Assembly (NCBI GenBank): GCA_021399445.1
Contig: JAJTUQ010000001.1
Span: forward strand, 7,440,001 to 7,504,000
Direction of reading: 5' to 3'
Length of the DNA: 64,000 bases
Source of the DNA: Xylogone sp. PMI_703
Taxonomy: Eukaryota > Ascomycota > Leotiomycetes
Shown here: positions 57,308-64,000 of the stretch, in pieces
Layout: each line of letters opens with the position of its first letter
Position numbering within the stretch: the stretch's first letter is position 1
Translations under genes and position numbers: made by a program
The notes under the pieces: model-generated
The model's input: only the letters and a program-made list of their open reading frames with translations
Told to the model about the DNA's origin: nothing
The model's database searches: none

Positions 57308-59581
57308 GCTTACACCGGGAACCCAACTTCTTACCGCTCAATGGCGAATTCGCGATTTGAGAGGGCCCCTAACTTCTAGAAGTGCAAGGTGCAACCATAT
57401 TAACCAAACTTATATGTCACCAGCAGTGACTGACGATGAATAGCACTAGGCCGCCGTATGTGTCAACAATCCAGGTGCTACGTCTTCGTCCCGTCACGGC
57501 TCGAGAATCTATATAGCTATATACTACGGACACTAGCAGAATGTTTACGTGCGTCGCTTGGGCAGATTGAAACAGGGCGAGGCCATGAGACAGAGGTCAT
57601 TGGTCAAGTTCAATTGAGAAGGAATATGGTCGTGGCAACGAAAAGGGGGAGGCAGGGTCGGAGGCTTAATAGGTCACAAATGTACTGCAATCTGGTAAAA
57701 GAATAACTTACACGGTATATATGTCCGCCGTCTGGATTCTCTTACAGGGTAACTAACGTTGGCGAGATCCCCTCATTTCAATGAATTTGTTTCTCCAAAA
57801 CCATCCCCATACAACGAACACTTGAAGAGAGAGATGACTGAGGGCAGGCAGCTGGACGGTCTCCGGATGAGCCATGCCTACGCTTTTTTTCGTAGCTCCA
57901 GCCCTGCTGCTGAGCAGTTCAGGTCGGTTGATGCAGGGACTATATGCGACGGACAATGACCTTCTGATCCATCTGCATGATCTTAGCGGAGCCACGTATT
58001 CTATGCGGGACAAGTTCTCCCAAAGGGACATTCCACTAGTCGATTCTCATCAAAAATCCCGATTGCCAGAGCGAGAATCGGGCTGGGGGACGAGGAAAAT
58101 GTGATAGTGGCTTACCATTTTGGATCGATCGATGAGGGACGAACTATTCTCTTGCAAGCGATTTAACCGCTTGGTGCGAATTCTTTTCTTGAAATTTTAT
58201 TTTTGTTTTGGCACGAGGTTCGGATTATTTTTTTCAGCTCCTCGTCTATTACGTGGGAGCTCTCTTCAGATCTCCATACTTGGTGCCAATTTGAGGAACA
58301 CGCTATTCGCTTCCTCCAACGTCATATACTTGATCTTAAACCGGCCTCGTTACTCTAAATAGACATGATGGGATCTCGTCCGATTGCTCAGGTGTCTCTT
58401 ATTTGTGCCTTGCCCCGAGACTCCCCTTGCTTTGTCACATTCCAAGCTGCCCTTTAGAGTGCCAATGTGACATTCCAAGTATCCCCTTCTTTCTTTCTTA
58501 CTGCCTGCGCTCCGTAGAAACACAGCTCCGTCTTAGTCAAGGTATGGGCCTTTACGAACGTTACTCCCCTTGCCCGCTGCCATCTTAGGATTGTAACTTC
58601 TACAGGCCATTCCAACCCGGAGCAGCTTGCATCTTAAGTAATCCCGCTAGGCGGACCCAGGATCCTTCTCCCCGATGATGTACTCAGAGGCATAGGAGAT
58701 TCAAAATTCCACATCTCGTAACTCCCGACTCCCCTATCGCGGCTCACGATTTTGTCCCCCAACTCCACAATCGACGTGACCTTTTACCCCTTTCCCACGT
58801 CACTCCCCTCCCCGAGCCCCATTGGACTCCACAATACCGGGAAAAGACAATCCCTACGATCATTCTCATCAATCGCATCATCTCTCCATCGCCGTCGTCA
58901 CCATGTATAATACCGTACAGTACAGTACACAGTCCACCAAAGAAACCCCACACTTGGCGAAACAACAAGACCAGACAGTAAACGAACCGTTAGGAACCCG
59001 GCCAGCAGCAACCGGCCAGCAGATCTCACGCCCTGGAATCCCCTTTTTTAATTCACCCTCCAAGGGATCCGAGAGGTTCATCGGAGCCGCGACGGGTGAG
59101 TGGGGGAAGGGGAAAGGCTGCCGCAGAGGGGAGGGTGGGAAGAAAGAGGAACTCGCCATGCAAGAAACGCATGTCTTGAGCGTTGTCAACTCGACTTGTC
59201 CATTCCCTTCCCCCTTCCTCGTATCCAGCACCTGAGAGAAATGGGCATTCCGGTGTCGACACCGTGGTCTGCGGTCCTGCGGCTTTTTCCTCGACCAGGC
59301 ATGCTTGTCTCTTTTTGGTGTGCGTAATGTACTGTGGTGTATGCTGTATGCTGTACTGGATGTACATCCATATGGCTCGCACGGGAGGGAAGGAGAAAGA
59401 AGGAGGGCGAGTAAACAAAAATAAAGAGGCCAGAGAGCAGAAGAGAAGAACAACCCCGGGCCTGGCCTGGCCTAAATATGTGTCCTGTATGTTCCGTGTG
59501 TGTACAAGTAATGCGTATATGCGTATGCGCTGTTTCTTCGTCTCCCCTGCTTTCTTCGCCTGTACCTTAATGGTTATAGTT

Positions 59582-59605
59582 GTAATAGTAATAGTAATAG
59601 TAATA
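59582..59605 (+). repeat. GTAATA hexanucleotide repeat, 4 copies
   Basis: Four exact tandem copies of GTAATA, then an A-rich tail. Simple repeat. Confidence 0.85.
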
Positions 59606-60153
59606 AAAAGAAAAGAAAAAATAGTACACAGAAGATAACAGAAAACGGAGTTGCAGCTGCTTTACTCTTTCGGGCAATGCCGCGCCTTGGAGTGAGAGGC
59701 GGTGATGGGAGAGCATCCGAATTCGGCACTTGAGTCTTGCTCTATTCTCACCTCTCACCTCCTCTTTGTCCGAGTAGCAAGCAGCAGCAGGAACAGAGAG
59801 AATAACAAGAAAAACAAAGTAATACAAAAAAAGAATAGTAATGACTATACCTGATCATACCATATCGTAAATCTACTAAATTAAAAAAAGCACCAACAAT
59901 ACTGTGGTTGTAAAATAAGGCTATACGAACCACCACTCCCACCCAATAAGCGCATCCCCAAATCGGAGCGGCGCAAGAGCAAAAACGCATGAGCGGTGGG
60001 AGAGAGAAGAAAGAAAGGTAAATTTAAACGAAGCCTTATTACCGGTGGTGTTAGTCCTGGTTGCTTGGTGCAAGTGCTGGGGGAAAGAAAGAAAGGAACG
60101 CTCCCGCCCTATCCCATGCCACGATCGATTCTGGACCTGAAAGGGGGAAGGAG

Positions 60154-60188
60154 CGAGGGGCGAGGGGCGAGGGGCGAGGGGCAAGGGG
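60154..60188 (+). repeat. CGAGGGG heptamer tandem repeat, 5 copies
   Basis: Four exact CGAGGGG units (60154-60181) and a fifth CAAGGGG. The G-runs of four at 7-nt spacing could form a G-quadruplex on the + strand. Confidence 0.85.
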
Positions 60189-61445
60189 AGAGGGAAGGCC
60201 AGACCGAATACTACCTCCGCTCTGAACTCACAACTCGCAACCCTCACGCACCCAATCGGACACGACGCAATCTCAGGGCTCGGCGTCATAGGTCGTGTCG
60301 GTAGGGGGATTCATCTCTGCTACATCCGGGATGCATGATGATGGTAGTTGATGATGATGATACGGTATTGCCGTTCCTCCAGGTCTGGGCCTTTCCCACC
60401 CCGCATACAGAGAGTTTATTGCATTTATTTGTCTTGCAGGTCTAACTAATTAACTAACCTACCTTTGGTGGACGTGAGAAGGAGAAGGGATGGGGGGGAC
60501 AGATACCTCGATGCAGTCAATGGACGAGAACGATACAAAAAGTGCAGCAAAAAGGCCAAGGCACAAGAAAAGGAAAGAAGATCCCATTCTAGCCTCCATA
60601 AAAGAAAGAGGGCTGAAGGCAAGAAGAAGAGTTTGAGAGGTTGGAATTGAATCCGGGAAGACACCAGCATGCAACGCAACACAGCATTACGCAAGGCACT
60701 AGACGTGGAACCAGTGTTTGATCTATCAGATATGATGGTTATATGTGATGGGATTTTGAATCATTTTGCTATATTTACCTTTTTCCAGCTTTTTTTCATG
60801 TGAGATTCCTTAATGGAACGGGCCGTTTCTCGAATCATGGTGCCTGTCCCCAGGGAACTGGGGAACGAAAATGGGAGCAGGCAGCAGACAAGTAGCAATG
60901 TTCTGTATCATGATGGAAGATGATGGAAACCTTTCGTCGACAATACGAGAGGACTGCGTTTCCAACGTGATGGGATTGATGGATCTCTCCGGGGAACCTT
61001 CGTTTTTAACATGGTGAAATCGACATGGGGAAAAGGAAAGGGTTTAACTTATCGAAGTCAAATATCAGACTCGTCTTGTTCGTTTAAACTGGCAAAGCAA
61101 AGTCTTCAGTGTTGAAAGCTAATAAGACAATCACAAATTGCAAAGTTTTGGTCAGACATGTTTAGAGTGGGTAATAATCTGGAATTCAAACAGCTCCGAA
61201 GTAACTATCTAAATACACCAGAAAAGCGAGTCCCAGTCCCCCTCGAAAAAGATTCTCCTTATCAATACTGTTTCAATATATATATTCCACCTCCTTTTTT
61301 CCCATCTTTTGTTAAGCAGTTGCGAAAGATGTTCAGCACAAAATACTCAACATCAACCAAAGCCATGAATGTTGAAGATATGGCAGGTTGTGTGAAAAAA
61401 AGAAATAGTCAGTAAGAAAGGAAAAGACCGAGGTCAAGGCTACAA

Positions 61446-63461
61446 CTACAAGTGAAGGTCATGCCAACCTCCAACCCACTCAAGGTCACCGAGATCTGTC
61501 CGCTTGTTCTCCTTGGTAGAATGCAACTTATTCTCCTTCTCGCGGTAATCGTAATGGTGGTGATGATCTCGGACCCTGTCACGTGCCCACGGGCACTCCC
61601 TCCCTTTCTCCTTCACGGGGCTGGACTTGTGATCCCAGGCACCCATGCCAAAGCCGCTAAAGCCCAAGCCTACATTACGTCGCGGTGATCTCCACGAATC
61701 TTGAGCAGTAGGCTTGACTTCAGGCTCATTATTAACTATATGTGCTCGCCTGCGGTCACCCAGAGCGGCCCACTTATCGAAAGTAGGTCGCTTAGACGGC
61801 GGCGAGTATCGAGGCGGCTGTTCCCGAACTGCCGGAGGATCGTGGAAAAAGAAACCATCCGCCACTATATCTTCATCGATGTTGCTCTTGATCTTGATTG
61901 GAGTAGCACGGGCCTCGGAAAAGTGGCCCACTTCTACAGAAGATATCTTCTCAAATCCAGAATCAACTTCGGTTTGTGCTTCAATTTCAATTTCAGTTTC
62001 CTTCTCATTCTCGATCTCGATCTTACTCTCATGGCTCCAGGTTCGCGCATTCTGCATCTGGCGTGCCTTCAATTCTCTTTCAGCTTCTTCCTCTTCTTCA
62101 ACATCTTCATCCCAGAGGTCACTCCAGCTCTTGGATACAATGTCATTATTACGTCCAAACACTGATGCCATGGATGGCACCGGCTTTGGCTTGCTCATGG
62201 TGATTGGCAGAGAGCCGGAGATTGGAGTCAGGTTTGCGCGAGGTGGTCCTGGCTTGAATGGGCGCTTGATGGAAAGAGATTGCATCGATGCTCCTAGCGA
62301 CGAGTTGAGGACAGAAGCCAGGGATGGCGTTTGCTCACCAACGGAGAACCAATCCTTATTGCTTTCCTCCGAGCTTGGGAAGAGATCCTCAGTATAGCTC
62401 TCCGTATCTGGGATAACGGAGAGTTGACGGAGGTTCTGCTGAGGACTAGCATGCAAGGCCTTGGCCCAAGGGAATGAAGAGCCTTGGTCGATCATTGGGC
62501 TCTGGATTGATGGCGTTCTCAGAGGTTCACGGTTGGCGCTAACGACAACTGGTCCATCACAAGGAAGCTCGCCAGAGCAGAAATCGTCATCCTTCTCATC
62601 AAAGATAGTGAAGCTCAGCACACGCAGGAGAGCCTCACGAGCCCCCTCTAGGGAACGCTTGCTCGGGTCCAAGCTCATGCATTGATTGATGACCTCAAAG
62701 GTGTCTTGGGACATGGTTGGAAAGACGTCGAACAAGGATTGCTTGTCTCGAGAGAAGTCCAAGAAGAGAGGATCGGACTCAGTTGGTGTGGTGAAGGGGT
62801 TGCGCGAGAAGAGGATGTTCAAAAGGCAGATACCAACGGCCCAGATATCAGCCTTCTCCGGCGAGTAGCCTGCGCCAGCAGAATCGTACTGCTCAGGTGA
62901 CATGTATCGATCACTGCCAACAGTTGTCTCGTAGGTCCACTTGTCCGTTGTTGCCAGTCCAAAATCGCCTAACTTCATCTTGCCGGAGGAGTCAAGGAAG
63001 ATGTTCTCTGGCTTAATGTCGCGGTGGTACAGTCCCTTGCTGTGGATGAAGGCAACGGCATCAATTAGCTGAAGCATGAACTCACGAACATTGTTGGTCT
63101 GCAGTGGCCCGGTGGACGTGCGAATGGCCTCGTACAGGTCACCCCGAGAACAGTACTCAAGCACCAAGTAGATGTGAGCGTCCGTCTCGAATGAATGGAT
63201 GAGGTTGACAATGTTGGGGTGGGAGCCGAGGCGAGCATGGCAAGCCAGCTCTTCGGACTGCTCATCAACAGCGAATACCAACTCGGACTCATCTTCGACG
63301 GCTGACTTCTTGGTTAAGCACTTGATAGCAACTAATTCATCGTTGGTGGTGTCCCTGGCCATGAATACCATACCAAATGAGCCGTGGTTGAGCGGGGAGA
63401 TGGTCTCGAAACGTCCGTCTAGGAGGACGCCATCGCAAAAGTTGTCTCGGAAGCACTCCAT
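61446..63461 (-). CDS. Serine/threonine protein kinase, Ran1/Ksp1/Sks1 type
   Basis: A single exon; ATG at 63461 gives 671 residues. The kinase domain is at about residues 15-285: Gly loop NHGSFGMV, AIKCL lysine, the long insert before helix C typical of the Ran1/Ksp1/Vhs1 group, HRDIKPEN, DFG, and SPEQ in place of APE. The remaining about 385 residues are disordered, with acidic (EEEEEAERE), Glu/Ile-repeat (KIEIENEKETEIEIEAQTE) and basic/His-rich (RDHHHHYDY) segments, ending WVGGWHDLHL. Yeast relatives act in nutrient/TOR signalling, autophagy and glucose adaptation. Which orthologue this is cannot be settled by eye, so no symbol is given. Confidence 0.9.
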   Translation of the reverse strand: MECFRDNFCDGVLLDGRFETISPLNHGSFGMVFMARDTTNDELVAIKCLTKKSAVEDESELVFAVDEQSEELACHARLGSHPNIVNLIHSFETDAHIYLVLEYCSRGDLYEAIRTSTGPLQTNNVREFMLQLIDAVAFIHSKGLYHRDIKPENIFLDSSGKMKLGDFGLATTDKWTYETTVGSDRYMSPEQYDSAGAGYSPEKADIWAVGICLLNILFSRNPFTTPTESDPLFLDFSRDKQSLFDVFPTMSQDTFEVINQCMSLDPSKRSLEGAREALLRVLSFTIFDEKDDDFCSGELPCDGPVVVSANREPLRTPSIQSPMIDQGSSFPWAKALHASPQQNLRQLSVIPDTESYTEDLFPSSEESNKDWFSVGEQTPSLASVLNSSLGASMQSLSIKRPFKPGPPRANLTPISGSLPITMSKPKPVPSMASVFGRNNDIVSKSWSDLWDEDVEEEEEAERELKARQMQNARTWSHESKIEIENEKETEIEIEAQTEVDSGFEKISSVEVGHFSEARATPIKIKSNIDEDIVADGFFFHDPPAVREQPPRYSPPSKRPTFDKWAALGDRRRAHIVNNEPEVKPTAQDSWRSPRRNVGLGFSGFGMGAWDHKSSPVKEKGRECPWARDRVRDHHHHYDYREKENKLHSTKENKRTDLGDLEWVGGWHDLHL

Positions 63462-64000
63462 ATCGAACACGAGGTTAATTGATGACAGAGAGCAGTAGGT
63501 CCTTTGGGGGAAGATGATCTAGGAGAATATGTCGAGAGTGAAAGATTTGTCGATGCGGCGAAAGCGAGGTAGGATCGAGAGAGGATTTGGTAAAGTATTG
63601 TCGTGAGGATAGCGCGGATTATGGAAAGGAAACAGTATGAAAATGATGCTGGAATAATGGTACAGCCAAAGTTGTTTTTGGGGGAACCCTTAAGCAGGTG
63701 TCGATTTGAGCGTACAACGGATAAAATGCTTTTATCTCCTCTAAAAAGCTAGTTGAACAGGGAGCACGAACTCCGTAAATTGCATATGGCGATATCGAAA
63801 GAGGAGGGGTACGCGACTGTTGAAAACACGATGAACAAACGGAGTAACGCTGTATAGATGTATCCCGGGTCCCGAAAATGAAAACGTCGATGAGAGCGAG
63901 AAGAGAAGAAACAATATTCTGTTGAAATATAAACTCCGGGTTCGTGAACGGTTCAGAGGCTCATTGATAATAATAGAAATGAATTTCGCTAACACAAGGA
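63462..64000 (-). promoter_or_regulatory. Kinase 5' leader and promoter
   Basis: 539 bases upstream of the kinase ATG, running off the window. No other gene is visible; short frames are not protein-like. Confidence 0.45.

Larger units (their letters stand above)
57308..61445. other. 4.1-kb gap between convergent genes; no gene recognised
   Basis: Both flanking genes end here, yet other convergent spacers in the window are about 110-550 bases. I find no protein-like exon, tRNA or snoRNA. Features: pyrimidine- and purine-rich blocks (58700-59500, 60000-60700), a GTAATA hexamer repeat and a CGAGGGG heptamer repeat (listed). It may hide a non-coding transcript or a gene too diverged for me to recognise. 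Confidence 0.4.

Noticed and set aside
58744..60289. Multiple overlapping ORFs of 100-190 codons
   Set aside because: Low-complexity purine/pyrimidine-rich DNA produces long open frames; the translations show no domain and no plausible exon structure.
1..64000. CRISPR arrays, transposons, terminal repeats, biosynthetic or defence gene clusters
   Set aside because: I looked for repeat-spacer patterns, transposase or reverse-transcriptase motifs and co-oriented clusters and found none; gene content is ordinary fungal housekeeping plus a few secreted enzymes.

Overview
The window is nuclear DNA of a filamentous ascomycete (Pezizomycotina). Every gene has clear orthologues in that group. Introns are short (about 45-190 nt) with GT...AG ends and CTAAC/CTGAC-like branch sites, genes are close together, and intergenic DNA carries poly-T and purine/pyrimidine tracts. 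The family variants (long kynureninase, GH3-GNAT protein, spherulin-type cupin, Zn2Cys6-like small proteins) make a Leotiomycete such as a Helotiales species my best guess; that is inference. I found no transposon, CRISPR, virus or plasmid feature.

Layout. 0-12 kb: a tiny cysteine-rich CYSTM-type protein (-), RNA polymerase I subunit A49 (-), the 25-residue ribosomal protein eL41 (-), a small Zn2Cys6-like protein (+), the cap-surveillance nuclease RAI1 (-, nine exons), an unrecognised small conserved protein (+) and GET4 (-). 12-25 kb: an intron-containing tRNA-Gly(CCC), mitochondrial PET127 (-), cohesin loader MAU2/Scc4 (-), an alpha/beta hydrolase of the Eht1/YheT type (+), LOC1 (-), HIS3 (-), a small membrane protein (+) and clamp-loader subunit RFC4 (-). 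25-40 kb: a secreted GH18 chitinase (+), a secreted spherulin-like cupin (-), kynureninase (-), NAD-glutamate dehydrogenase GDH2 (+) and a short-chain dehydrogenase (-). 40-53 kb: ISA2 (+), ribosomal protein uL30/RPL7 with an intronic snoRNA (-), an RCC1-repeat protein (+), checkpoint clamp subunit RAD9 (-), an F-box/LRR-like protein (+), a mitochondrial release-factor-like protein (-), a serine palmitoyltransferase small-subunit-like protein (+) and kinetochore protein Mis6/CENP-I (-). 53-64 kb: sparse DNA with the GNAT half of a GH3-GNAT protein that lacks its glycosidase domain (+), a 4.1-kb gap, and a Ran1/Ksp1-type protein kinase (-).

The genes are mostly housekeeping genes with no operon-like or cluster logic. 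Several serve chromosome maintenance (MAU2, RFC4, RAD9, Mis6), several ribosome production (A49, LOC1, eL41, uL30) and several mitochondria (PET127, ISA2, the release-factor-like protein). From RFC4 to Mis6 strands alternate almost perfectly, so promoters are shared between divergent pairs and 3' ends converge closely.

Exon structures were built by hand from splice sites, reading phase and family conservation. In every multi-exon model except the 5'-incomplete GNAT gene, the exon lengths add up to a whole number of codons. I found no convincing new multi-gene system. The items most worth checking are the intronic snoRNA with a 12-nt match to 25S rRNA, the beheaded GH3-GNAT gene, the hidden Zn2Cys6-like gene, the triple ACGCG clusters upstream of RFC4 and RAD9, and two large gene-free intervals.
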